Source: Cerrena zonata
Taxonomy: Eukaryota > Basidiomycota > Agaricomycetes > Polyporales > Cerrenaceae
Reading direction: 5' to 3'
NCBI GenBank assembly: GCA_038087015.1
Contig: JASBNA010000006.1
Span: 434,001 to 498,000 of the forward strand
DNA length: 64,000 nt
Part shown: in pieces, positions 40,837-53,325 of the stretch
Layout of the letters: each line of letters opens with the position of its first letter
Numbering within the stretch: the first letter of the stretch is position 1
Translations under genes and position numbers: made by a program
The notes under the pieces: model-generated
The model's database searches: none
Seen by the model: only the letters and a program-made list of their open reading frames with translations
Told to the model about the DNA's origin: nothing

Positions 40837-42034
40837 CTATTGGTCTTTTCCTTGCTTCTTCTTGGCTTCGGCGGCCTTGACCTCGAGCATGGGGTCAAGT
40901 TCTTTTGCAGGTTGGCGGTAGGAGCCACCCATACGGTCGGCCCAGGTGAAGTACTGGCCGTAGTTCACCGTGAAGAACATATGATGGAGTGTGTGGTGAG
41001 CTGGTCCGTTAATGATCGTTTCGAGAGGGTGGTCAGTGATCATATCAGAGTCGTGAATCTACATTAATCACATATTAGCACGAGAACTTGGTAACTGAGA
41101 CGAAGTACTCACCAAAATCGTCCAAAAGTTGATGACAACGAACAGGAAGAGGTAGAGTTTGCGGTGGAATGGGATAACGAAGATGAAGAGGTGGTATGGA
41201 ATAGATTGCAGGTAGCCATCAAGCGGGTGGAACGCATGCGAGGCGAATGGCGTAGGAACTAAGAATAGGAAACGTCAGGAGGGCACGAGATGAGCGAGTA
41301 TTAAGAACTTACTAATCCACTTGTGGTGGGGCTTGTGTAGCCACTTGTAGCAAATAGGGTGGTGCTCCCAACGGTGAATCCAGTAGATGCCATAGTCCGT
41401 GAAGACAAGATACCTATAGGCACGCTATAAGCAAAAACGTAAGGGAAATTTTACTGAATACGTACATGAGGATCGAAGCGAAAAAGTATGTCCAGCCAAA
41501 GTCGTCGACATTGTCATACATTTTCGAGTACCCCCGGACTTCACCCAAGAACCACGGCAGGGTCAGAGCGATCATCCCAGGGAACGCCCTCAAGCTGCAC
41601 ATAATCTCCTGCCGCACCTGGTTCTTGAGGAACCGCGGGTGCTTCATCATCTCGTGATTAAAGATGGTGTAATACGCCATCGTCGCAAACACAAAGTAGA
41701 GCACATAGATCCCCAGAAGTGTGATCACAGACAGTGAAAGCAACTGCCGGGGAATGTAATCTCTCGGCCATGCTGAGCTGAACGGTAATGAGCTTGCTTG
41801 TGACGGTGTGAGCAAGAGGTCTTCTGTTAGTGGTGGGTGGGGAAGGTACGAGACGAGATTCGACCAAGCAGAAGAGGCTGGACCCGAATGAATGAATGGG
41901 AGAGAGAACGAGGTATTTGACGAAATGGCCGCGGAGTGGGAAGCATTGAATGCAGCAAAGGCAGATGCTGGGACAAGGTGCGCATAAAGCTTGTCCAGAG
42001 CGTACTCGTCGAGAATTTCAAGCACGAGATCCAT
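40837..42034 (-). CDS. ERG3: C-5 sterol desaturase
   Basis: An ER membrane di-iron enzyme that puts the C-5 double bond into the sterol B ring in ergosterol synthesis. I choose Met 42034 ([20 protein letters not shown]) over the one at 42115 because sterol desaturases of this group start with a MDLVLE-like helix. Hydrophobic segments include [25 protein letters not shown] (part of the first membrane hairpin) and [16 protein letters not shown]. The histidine boxes are HRWEHH, HKPHHKW and HHTLHH, with the usual [15 protein letters not shown] after the last box. Ends with a Lys-rich tail ([10 protein letters not shown]) that may act as an ER-retention-type signal; stop 40837-40839. Complete. Confidence 0.93.
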
Positions 42035-43424
42035 TTGAGTTTGTGAGTATACGCAGCTGTGGGGGTGGGACCGGTGTGCGTCCTGGCTGGCAAGGAGCGT
42101 CTGGGACGGAGACACAGCTGGGAACGGTACCGAAGCTATTTATTGCTGAGAACAACAACTTGTCAGACCACTCTCCCATTTTTTACCCTGGCCTGATTAT
42201 GCAGCGCGCCAAGATTAGATTGCCGCCGTCCCCTTATCGACCGACAGCCCCGACCTCCCCTGCTTTTAGTCCTCGCCCGCGTGGTCCCCCCACACAGTCG
42301 TGCGGGGTGCTATTCAGTTGGATCATCCCTGGTGGCCGCTGTTGTGCTGTTTTTGTCAGAGAGACGATCATGAGCCTCCCATAATTGGTCTTGAGAATAG
42401 CGACCGTGGTACGACGACTCCCATTGCGGGCAATCTCGTAGCAATGAACGCCGTGTTCGTCGGTAGAGGGTCTGAGAACGCCGACAGTCATGGGCGATTA
42501 CGACCAGGTGCTTCCGGAACAGCCTTGGCGTAGAGATCTCAAGTACAGAGGAGAACTAGAGGCATGGAGACCAGACGTAACACATCGCTTGCTTTAGTAC
42601 GCGGTTTTTAAAGGTAGGGATCGTACCACATCGGTGAGTGGGCACATAATTCAAGTATCTGATCAAGGTGCAGTGCTTCGACATAGTGCTTAACATACTT
42701 ATGTATCTCTCGCCGCTGTCTGCTGCCAGTATTAACGCTCCATACGCTCAGCTGATGTCATGACGCTGTATTAGGCCTTGTATTCTGAACAACCCATATA
42801 CAGCCGGCGGGAAATTCGAAGTCAGATTACCTATGCAGATCGACACAGGAACCTCCCATAAACGAACGGGTAACGTACTCGACGCTCTTCGACGCTCCAA
42901 CAATTTGTCCATTGTACCTGGATATCCAAATTCGACACTCCTTAGGAATCGTTAGTATGTTACGTCCGATAGGTGAGTTAGAGTCGCAGGACACAGGCTG
43001 ATATGGTCATCGAACGTCTCTCGACGAAGATCCGTGGATTGAAGCAAGGTCCGACTAATATCTCTCAACCACTGTGGAGCCTCGCTTGTACTGCCATATT
43101 CTGTCCGCCAATCCCTGTGCTTGACTTTTCTCTATCGAAATATCTGGTCGTATTCTTAGCACAACACGTGTATAGCTGTCCAGCCTTCAGGGTCGTATAC
43201 ACCGATTTCCCGAGTATCCTAGTCATTGTTATCCGATTTCTGCTCAATTGCAAGTATATTCCTCAAGCCATCTCCTAGAGTCCGAGTCATGCTAGCAGTG
43301 CCCCGAGGATCACCTGTATTCGGGGGCAATTGCATGACAGGAGGGCGGCTTTCATACAGCATATATACTGGCCACTTGCACTGGAAGAACACCATAACAT
43401 CTTCACCTCGAGTCAACTTGAATC
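42035..43424. promoter_or_regulatory. Divergent region between ERG3 and the cysteine-rich gene
   Basis: About 1.4 kb. It should contain the ERG3 promoter, where sterol-responsive control is expected from the family, and the promoter of the cysteine-rich gene. I see no clear sterol element. The open frame 43003-43278 (+) ends before the next gene and is unlikely to be coding. Confidence 0.4.
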
Positions 43425-44107
43425 ATGTCAAACGTTTCCAGCCAGGATTCTATCCAGACTGGGTCTGAGGTTGACTTGGGTGGTGTTGAGCAGTAAGTCT
43501 CGCCGCTCTAGTTATCATTCGATTCATATCTGACCCGATGGATAGGTGCTTGACCAGTCATACCGGAGAGTGTTGTGCCATGGTCATAACCTCCCCCGAA
43601 ATCTCTACCACCACGCCTATGCCTGTCGCTGTCACCACTGGCACTATCCTGACCACCAATACCACTACCCTTACTACCGATACCACTATCCTGACCACCG
43701 ATACTACTACCCCTACTACCGATATCACCCCTCCCACCACTACCACTACTCCCACCACCACCACCACCACCACTCCTGCTTCAGAGTCCGACTTGGATGA
43801 GCCCCAGAGCGAAGACGTCCCCGGCTTAGGCACGCAACCTATCTTGTAAGTCAACCCACCACCAACCACATATCATAGTAGTAACCAACCTCATAAAACT
43901 TCTCGTAGACCACCTGGTTTCGTACCAAGGGGTACAAATGCTAACAATAGTAGTACCTTCAAATGCGTTAAATGTAACGACAAATGCAAATGCTACACCC
44001 GCGGCACCTCCAGGTGTGATTGCGGTAAGACTTGCAAATGTAAAGAGGAAGAAGAAGAAGAACAGCGAGCTCGAGAGGCAGCGAAGGGAACATCCAAATC
44101 TCCTTGA
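43425..44107 (+). CDS. Thr-rich repeat protein with a metallothionein-like cysteine cluster
   Basis: Unrecognised protein of 188 residues from three exons (43425-43492, 43546-43845, 43909-44107), all junctions in frame. It has no signal peptide. Residues about 23-33 carry three cysteines (CLTSHTGECC). Then comes a Thr-rich segment with four heptads of the type LTTDTTx (21-bp units, about 43650-43735) followed by a (ACC)n-coded Thr run. The third exon holds eight cysteines in 28 residues spaced CxxCxxxCxC, then seven residues, then CxCxxxCxC (FKCVKCNDKCKCYTRGTS and RCDCGKTCKCK), followed by five Glu and a charged tail. Paired CxC motifs with Lys neighbours are the hallmark of metallothioneins, so metal binding is a fair inference, though these are normally free-standing small proteins. 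Function unproven; the coding call rests on in-frame splicing and the motif. Confidence 0.6.
43650..43775 (+). repeat. 21-bp tandem repeat running into a CCA/ACC microsatellite
   Basis: About four imperfect 21-bp units encode LTTNTTT, LTTDTTI, LTTDTTT and PTTDITP, followed by a run of ACC/CCA triplets (about 43735-43772) coding mostly Thr. Such tracts change length easily by slippage. It lies inside the cysteine-rich protein gene and separates its N-terminal part from the cysteine cluster. Confidence 0.8.
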
Positions 44108-44558
44108 GGTGTGGGATCGCCGCTCGCCCGTTCCCTTCCTTCCAAACAACGACGCATTTAGTCCCGGGGAACCACGAACGTCTACTACTTACTACTCATA
44201 GTAGGCAAGATCGGACTAGGACTCTACCCCATAGACATTCATCACGCTCCTTTTCATTCTGTCCCTACTCATCGGATTTTATAGTTACTGTGTTTTGTGC
44301 TGACAGGGTTACTTACTATGTTAGTGTCGTACTAAAGCGACGGACGTTTGGTATATGTACACTTACGTTTATATAGTAGATGCACTGTTAGCCCAACTGT
44401 CTCCTACGGACGTTTCCTGGTTTGTTTGTCACGTTTGTGGCACCCATATACTGACTACATACCTTTCGATGTACTCCATCTACCCTGTCTCTACTCTTTG
44501 GACTATACAGTGGCTTCCTCTCAATGCAATACAGAAACGGCATACACTGCGAACCAAG
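44108..44558. other. Convergent intergenic region
   Basis: 3' flanks of the cysteine-rich gene (+) and the F-box gene (-). Nothing recognisable. Confidence 0.5.
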
Positions 44559-45788
44559 TTAGAAGCGCAATAATCCGCTCGCATTCAACGTCGGCAACAG
44601 TTCACGTATGCCTTGCTGGCTCTCCTCAGAGAAGGGCCAGGAGAAATCCGAATACGATCTGGCATGGTATTCCAAGCAACGCACCAACTTCAATTCTGGA
44701 CATTGAAGTACAACGGAGTCTAGCTTCTTCCATATGAGTGGGAACCCATGGGGAAACCCTTGACTATGACGCAGATCACATTCGATCGTGAGGAATTGCA
44801 AGCCCTTGGGTAATGCCGCAAGGGAAGGTAGTTGGTCCTCGAGTGGTCTACTAAGAGTGAGAGCTGTGAAACTGAACGTGAGCGAAACATCCTGGAGGCC
44901 CGGAAATGTCGAGAGAATGGCTAAAATAACAGAGTAAGACGAGATGAGTCTTGTACAGTGAAGTTTCTGGCACTTGCATGTTATAGTCACATTGCTATTG
45001 TGTTCTTCTAGGCCAAGGCCTCCATGTAGCACTAAGCGGAGATGCCTGATATTACGCTTCATCTCCAGGGGGAAGTTCTGAAGCACTGGAGGGTATTGGG
45101 TATGCGCAAAAAGGCCGAGACCTCTTAAGGTATTCTTGCATGCCGTTCGGGGCAAATCTTTTAGTAATGCGAGCGGTATTCCACCGTATTCAACCTCTAA
45201 GTACTCTAGGGCAAGTTCGGTCGGGAGTGTTTGTGGCGGCATGTCATTATGTGGGTAGGAGATCTTGAGGATACGGGTGTTCGGGAAGGCCAAGTAGAGA
45301 CCCATGAGCAAAAGTGACTCATATAAGGATACACCTCTGAGGGTTATCTCCCGCACGGAGGGGCAAACGGGCATTATCGAGCCTTGTTCATGCCTTAGTA
45401 CTTGAATGTCTAAACGAAGCCATCGAAGCATGGGCATCTTGGACACCAGTATTGCGATTTCTTTTACTGTGAAATCATGTAGGCTGAGTTCCAACTCTCG
45501 AGTACGGGAGTAGAGGATCCAGATCTCATCCTGAACAGATTGGGGGAACAAGCAGAGTTTCTCGGTGCACGAATTAGAGAACCTGAGTATGATTTCTCGA
45601 AAGAGATGGTATCGGGCCTCAGGAAGCCACGATGAGCATACTAATGTGCATGCACCGAGGGATGGTTTATCATCCCATAAGTGATCGATAACCCGATCGA
45701 CCAATTCCTGAAACAATAGAGAACCTCCATCGGACAACGTTGACATGGGAGTGAGAAGATTCTGAATACCATGCCGATACGATGACAA
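44559..45788 (-). CDS. F-box protein of the agaric type
   Basis: A single-exon frame of up to 409 residues. The start of an F-box is visible (LLFQELVDRVIDHLWDDKPSLGACTLVCSSWLPEARYHLF), which would bind Skp1 in an SCF ubiquitin ligase. The rest consists of irregular leucine-rich segments (LRWLRLDIQVL; REITLRGVSL; NTRILKISYP; LEYLEVEYGGIPLALL; LRGLGLFA), typical of the large, variable F-box/LRR families in mushroom genomes. Two starts are possible: 45788, or Met 45746 (MSTLSDGG), which is preferable if the GTAAGC at about 45828 and the acceptor TTCAG near 45760 mark a 5' UTR intron. Substrate unknown. Confidence 0.75.
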   Translation of the reverse strand: MSSYRHGIQNLLTPMSTLSDGGSLLFQELVDRVIDHLWDDKPSLGACTLVCSSWLPEARYHLFREIILRFSNSCTEKLCLFPQSVQDEIWILYSRTRELELSLHDFTVKEIAILVSKMPMLRWLRLDIQVLRHEQGSIMPVCPSVREITLRGVSLYESLLLMGLYLAFPNTRILKISYPHNDMPPQTLPTELALEYLEVEYGGIPLALLKDLPRTACKNTLRGLGLFAHTQYPPVLQNFPLEMKRNIRHLRLVLHGGLGLEEHNSNVTITCKCQKLHCTRLISSYSVILAILSTFPGLQDVSLTFSFTALTLSRPLEDQLPSLAALPKGLQFLTIECDLRHSQGFPHGFPLIWKKLDSVVLQCPELKLVRCLEYHARSYSDFSWPFSEESQQGIRELLPTLNASGLLRF

Positions 45789-46558
45789 TCACCATGGTGT
45801 GCATCAGAGCGAGTGCGTATTGCTTACCGCCAATGGATTAGTAAACAATTCAATGGTCAGAGTTACGCTGAGTGGCAGGGAAACACTTGATAGGAATGAT
45901 GTGTTAGAGTGGTCTGTGATACAAATCACACAGTTATAAAATGTTGAAATCGATCGATAAGGACGGAAGCAAGTGCCAGTGGGTTCTGTGGTCAAGTGGT
46001 CAAGTGCTCGCTGTTGTTTGTTCATGTTATATCTTAAAGTGCTTGCCTTTTATAGCGTCGTGCACATCTGTTTTAGTCACTTTGCTAATAACTTATAGAT
46101 AGACCCTGAATGTATAACTAGCGAAGTTTCCCTGTAGTCAAGAAAGGTGTTATTATAGTCGAGATTGATCGAAGAGCTCTAGTATTAAGCTTCCCGTGTC
46201 TCAAACTTTGTCATGTCATGCAAACACGTTCATCACGCTTTCTTGAAGATCCTGTCGGAAGAGTCCAATTTCACGGCGAACTCCAAGTATATAGTTCGAC
46301 TTCACGTCGACATTTTGATCATCTACGAGTACAAGGCAAGGAAATATAGCAACAACGGTATGAAGGCGGGTGGGCCAAAAAAAAACAAGCAATCGTGGGT
46401 GAGAGTATAATACAAATGACTTAGGTTAAAAGCGAAAGCGATATCTGAAGGAATGACCGTAGGTGGCATGACGGTTATTATATGGAGTAGATGGAAGTAA
46501 CCAATGTATCAATGCAAACAGAGTACACGCCCAGGATGGGCTATTTTGTTGTATGCGT
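45789..46558. promoter_or_regulatory. Upstream region of the F-box gene and 3' side of homocitrate synthase
   Basis: Both neighbours are on the minus strand. A 73-codon frame (46025-45804) ends at a GTAAGC donor, but its translation has no F-box-like character; it is more likely a leader with an intron. Otherwise AT-rich and featureless. Confidence 0.4.
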
Positions 46559-48445
<1,887 letters not shown>

Positions 48446-48761
48446 TTTAGAGTGTAGTGTTCAAAAGTTCGAGTGTTCAAGGGAGATGGAGGTCAAGAGT
48501 AAAGAGGCGGAAGAGATGTGATACAGAAGAAAAATGGTTGGACGCTTGATTATAGGAGTCAGAAAAATACTTGAGTCACTAGCTTATGACGGAAGGAGTC
48601 TCCCACGGGTAGTATACCCATACCGGGCAGGTATCCATTATTGATTTCGGACTTATCGCCGAAACTCTTCATCGCGTTGTTACCTCGGTAACAACCTGGT
48701 CAGCAGCTCTATATTGGATACTGCTATAGACTTTACTTATACTACAGTCAACCGTCAGTGT

Positions 48762-49429
48762 CTATATTACTCGTCTTTCGCAGCGAGTCTCTTCGTGGGT
48801 ACCTTCACAATTTCTATCGCAGTACGCCATACCGCATCTCCGGCAACGATATTTCCCCCAGTATCCACAGACAGTACAGATCATTCGAGGGGGCTCCCGA
48901 GGGGGTGGAGTAGAAGCACTCAAGTAACTAGGAGTGCCTGAGGGTAGATTAGATATTCCCTATATACCGGGATGAATAATGTAGTCACGGGAGGGTAGTA
49001 CCTTGCTTACAGACTCATCCAATAGCTGTGCAAAGGATTTCTTGTACAGAACAGCGGTACGGATATTCATAGTTGATTTCTTCTTCTTCCCGCCTTCTGG
49101 AGCTCGTTTGTCAGAAATCGTCTGGCGAGCTCGACCTTTTGCTGTGCGCCCTGTCACCGGAGTGTCTTCGTCCTCATCTCCTATGAGTCCAAGCAGACCA
49201 GAGGGCTCTGAGTAATTAGAACGCTATGTGGCTCATCAGATCTCCACTATCATGCAATGTAGTTGTACTTCATTTTACCTCAAGTTCGTCGAGATGGCGC
49301 TTCGTTCGTTTCGCAACGACCTCGGGATCAAACTGGGCATGATTGACCTGAGTCTGGCGAACAGCTACTTCGAGTCAGAGCGAGATCAATGATAGAAAGC
49401 TTCATCTCACGCTGTCTTCTGGGAGGCAT
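48762..49429 (-). CDS. VPS71: HIT-type zinc-finger protein of the SWR1 complex (VPS71/ZNHIT1)
   Basis: A subunit of the SWR1 remodeller that deposits H2A.Z. I assemble four exons to about 171 residues: MPPRRQ; then PVRQTQVNHAQFDPEVVAKR; then the larger exon with IGDEDEDTP and KGRARQTISDKRAPEG, ending YKKSFAQLLDES; and a last exon starting GISNLPSGTPSYLSAS. That last exon holds the HIT zinc finger in the order C-x2-C-x7-C-x2-C-x4-C-x3-C-x3-H-x4-C (CTVCGYWGKYRC, RRCGMAYC, DRNCEGTHEETRC). The stop is at 48762-48764. The LLDES..TPSYL segment before the finger is typical of this family. The exon split makes the gene easy to miss, since only the third exon is a long open frame. The donor of the last intron could be either of two in-frame GT sites. 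Confidence 0.87.
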
Positions 49430-49772
49430 TTCAACGACTCATCATAGCACAAATCCAAAGGGATTCCCCAATCTTGTAAAGGTCAAATATAATAACACCG
49501 ATCGAAGCACTCTATAATTGATTGGCGCCCAAACATAGTAGGATGATTGAACAAACTTCACACGTCAGTTCAAAACAATCTCTAGTTCTCAGATATCGCG
49601 CAAATTCGAAAGCACCGAGCACGGCTTCATTCTTTTTGAGTCGCAGTTCCATGCGGCACACATCTATGAGTACACACAGCAATACATAAAGTTACACGGC
49701 AACTTAGGATCGAGATCAGTTTGGAGTGTATATTCCGACCAAGTATTCTGCCAACATCCCCACCAGCAAACC
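49430..49772. promoter_or_regulatory. Upstream region of VPS71 and 3' side of the fusion gene
   Basis: About 340 bp between two minus-strand genes. No motif stands out. Confidence 0.4.
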
Positions 49773-52700
49773 CTAGACATAGAGCCACCTACCACGGCCT
49801 TCTGCCCATTGAGAGAACTCCATATGATCAACTGTCTTGAACTCGTCTTTCAAGGGTTCGACGGCAACAAGTTTCTCATCGACGTCATCGACGGCTGACT
49901 CTGGAACGCCGAGGGCCTGGGGTTGGACGGTTGGACGGTGAGCTTTGTATGGAGACAAGATACCGAGACCCGAACCGCCAACGGAGGTCAAATAAGACTT
50001 GAAGTTGGCTGTTTCAAGTACAGATACGAGTTCTTGCAGGGCAGATGCGTCAAAGTCTACATTCTCGGCAATGAGTATCATGTGCCTCCTCAATGATGAA
50101 GTAAAATACGCACCGTCAGGGACTAGAGTAACTGCACATCCGCCTCCGCCGGCACCAGTTAATTTTGTGCTCAGATTATAGGGTTTCGCAGCGGTCAACT
50201 CTCGGATCTTTTCCAATGACTCGTGCGACACGCCCAAGGTCGTGAGATGAGCATGGTTCTCGTTAATGAGAGCCTATAGTGATGTGTAGTGATAAGAAAA
50301 CATGATGGAAATGAAGCGATTTGTACATACCGACAACGCGCCGAGTAGATGTTCTCTTGGGAGCTCTGGATCAGACAGCGCACGTCTGGCTTCATCAACA
50401 ATACTCTGGATGTGTAACAAGATGTCATCAACCGTTTCGGGTTCCTACGAAAAAACTTGTCAAACGCTTGATAGGCAACAGATGATGTAAACCTAACATA
50501 CCGCAGCCTTCTTTGCGGCAACACCTGCTACAAGTTGTTTGGTATCTCTTGGAACCTGGGAATCGACCAGGAGGAATTTCAAAGATTTGAATCTAGAAAA
50601 CAAAACAAGCGCGGATGATCAACTTGTGTTCTTTTATTTCCATGTTCTGATGGAAGATGGAACATAATCGGAGAGAAAGGCAAACATACCCTTGGATCGG
50701 ATCCATACCACTCTTCCTTCCAAATCCAGGTTTGGTGTACGCGAGTGCTCCACCAAACACGACCACCGCGTTATCAACACCGCTTGGATTCCCATGTAAC
50801 ACTTTTTCTGCAACAAACGCCCATTTATTCACTTCGTTGGCGATGGTTGGAGGAAGCGCACGACGACCCTGGTGAGATAGATGGATATGACCTGGGTCAC
50901 CTGCCCGACTGGGAGCGCGAGTGCGTTTAGGGTAAGCAGGGGGAGTAACACGTTTGTTTACGAGGAGAATGGCAGAAGCTACACAGGACGAGAAAGCAGC
51001 AGATGAACCTAGACCCGCACCAACAGGGAGGGTAGAACGAATGCTCAAATGGAAGGACGGCCTATAAAAAGTCGTATTGAGTATAAGTATAATTGAAGTG
51101 ATAATTTACGAGCCACAAACCTTTTGTTAAGACCGCCGTGTGTGAGTGTCATGTAAAGGTAGAGGAATGCGACCGCAGCGCTATGCGACTTTGGCATCTT
51201 TGACGGAGACGGAAGAGCACGACGACCGATGGCAGCGAGAAGCCTTTGATCGAGTTTGTCCGGATGTGTACCGCCGGGTAAAATTGGCACAGCTGCATCC
51301 CAAGGAAGATCGTTTACGTCCCACTCCCAATACAGATCACCTATATTGGCGAAGTGTATGGAGATCTTGCCATCATTCCGGGGAGATGCTAGACCGTAAC
51401 AGCGAAGGTCGACAGAAGCTGCGACAGCAGTCTAGACGGTAATTCATTCATGAGTTCATGACATACGGGTTGTGACATATGTATTGAGTAGAAATGTAAT
51501 GAACTTACGACACCGTGGACAACAGCATGTTCTCCAAATAGAATGACCTTTCCAGGGGCACTGACAAACCATTCCTGGTCATCTGCAACAGGCGGAGGAA
51601 CCTCCTTGCGGACTATGGGTTCGCCTACAGCGAGTTTCTCAACGGCCTTGTTAACCGCGATAGGAATGTTAGGAATGCGAATGAAGTCATTTGCGGCAAG
51701 AGTGACAGCTCCGGCTTCAAGGAGGGCATGCTGGAGATCATCCAATAGGTCTCCAGGGTCCTCAATACCCACACAAAGTCGAATGAGATCTTCTGGAAGA
51801 CCTCGGGCAGCACGGATAGCTGGGTCGATTGATGCATGACTGGAATAGTACATCAGAGACTGAGGTATGTGCGAACATAATTTGTAAAACGTACGACATA
51901 ACACAAGGCATACTGATCAAACTGTTCACGCAGCCGAAACTAACACTGATTCCCCACAGATGGGTGGCTCCGACGATGCGCTCGCTGAGCTCTTTGTCAC
52001 CGGTCTCGAACGACAGAACAGCACCATACCCTTATGGAGGTAACTTCTGGTCAGGGACATGTGAGATGTGCTATTTATTGCGGACATACCGTCAGCAATG
52101 CGCTCATGAATCTCCTTGCCAGGGTGTCCAGGCAATCCTGGGTAATGAGTCACAAATCCCAGCCTGGAAAGCATTTGGGCGACAAGTAAGGCAGTTGATT
52201 GTTGACGATCCATACGAATGGCCAAGGTCTTGACTCCACGCAACAGAAGGAACGAATCGAAGGGTGTCAGGGCATTTCCTACCGAGTTGATGATAAAGGC
52301 CATTTGCTACATTGTCGACTGTTAATGACTGCTGGCACCATGAAGTTGTTTGAGTAATATTTACCTTCGCTAGATCATCTCTGTTACAAGTGATGATCCC
52401 GGCCATCAAATCGTGGTGACCACTCAGGTATTTGGTTGCACTGTCGTATACGATATCTGCGCCGTGTTCGAGAGGTCGTTGCAAATAGGGGCTCATCATG
52501 GTATTGTCTACAACAATAACAGCATCTTCGCATTTCTCCTTGACCAAAGCGCTGATTCTTGCAATGTCACAAATCTTAAGAAGGGGGTTTGTCGGACTTT
52601 CCAACAGAACCATGGCTGTCTTTCCGGGGCTGAGGAAGGGAATGACCGAGGTCGGAACAGTGGTGTCGACATGGTGCACAGTAACACCCATATGGGTGCG

Positions 52701-53325
52701 AAGATAGGTGAGAAGACGGTTCGTGCCTCCGTACAAGTCGTCACCGGCAATGACTTCACATCCTGGCTTCAAAATACGTGTAATGACATCGAGGCATGCC
52801 ATTCCAGATGATACTGCGAATGCATGAGAAGCTGACGAGATCTTGGCAATATGGTGCTCTAAGATTGAATAGTTAGTCTCATGACATATTTCTAGATTCG
52901 TGAGAAGAAAGGAATGTTGTATATGTCAAAGTTCAAGTGTTCGGAAGTTAAATGGAGCGCGAAAGCATAACAGACACGTAGAGACAGTGATAAATTCGGC
53001 GGCGAGTCATAATACTCCTCGTGATGTACCAATATTCCACCTTCTCGAAAACGCGTATCGAGCACTCACCTAGATGAGTTCTAGTCGGGTTTCCACTTCT
53101 GGTATAGTCATAATCTCCACCAACTCCTTTAAATGTAGCAGTCTGGTAGATCGGTACACTGGAACTTCCGTGCTGATCTTTATGAGATGAATTTGGGTTC
53201 TCGACGGTTGCGCACAAGGTCGAGAATGCATACGGTCGCCTAGAATGAGGTAAAGAAGGTGACTCTGGTTCTGGCGTTGGCAGATCGTGAGCACGGGAGC
53301 CCTTCGACTTGTTGGAACTGTCCAT
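49773..53325 (-). CDS. Cystathionine beta-lyase / mevalonate kinase fusion
   Basis: Two enzymes in one open frame. The N-terminal part is a PLP enzyme of Cys/Met metabolism (cystathionine beta-lyase type): STLCATVENPNSSHKDQHG, TRSGNPTRTHLE, MACLDVITRILKPGCEVIAGDDLYGG, VVDNTMMSPY, the PLP-binding lysine in DSATKYLSGHHDLMAG, and the canonical end CVMSHASIDPAIRAARGLPE and LCVGIEDPGDLLDDL. Without a stop, a 47-residue linker (AANDFIRIPNIPIAVNKAVE onwards) leads in the same exon (51839-51509) to the mevalonate kinase start WFVSAPGKVILFGEHAVVHG. The kinase follows with DLRCYG, the GHMP loop PVGAGLGSSAAF, NPSGVDN and the C-terminal GAGGGGCAVTL, ending at 49773-49775 after GRWLYV. No in-frame Met lies between the two domains in that exon. 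Both domains keep their key residues. Mevalonate kinase supplies isoprenoid precursors; the two sesquiterpene synthases lie just upstream. Confidence 0.85.

Noticed and set aside
43546..43869. Minus-strand 103-codon Val-rich frame
   Set aside because: It is the reverse of the Thr-coding repeat. The plus-strand reading splices in frame to the cysteine cluster.
50593..51048. Separate mevalonate kinase gene starting at an internal Met
   Set aside because: Any internal start here would omit the N-terminal SAPGKVILFGEH segment, which is encoded in the exon shared with the lyase.
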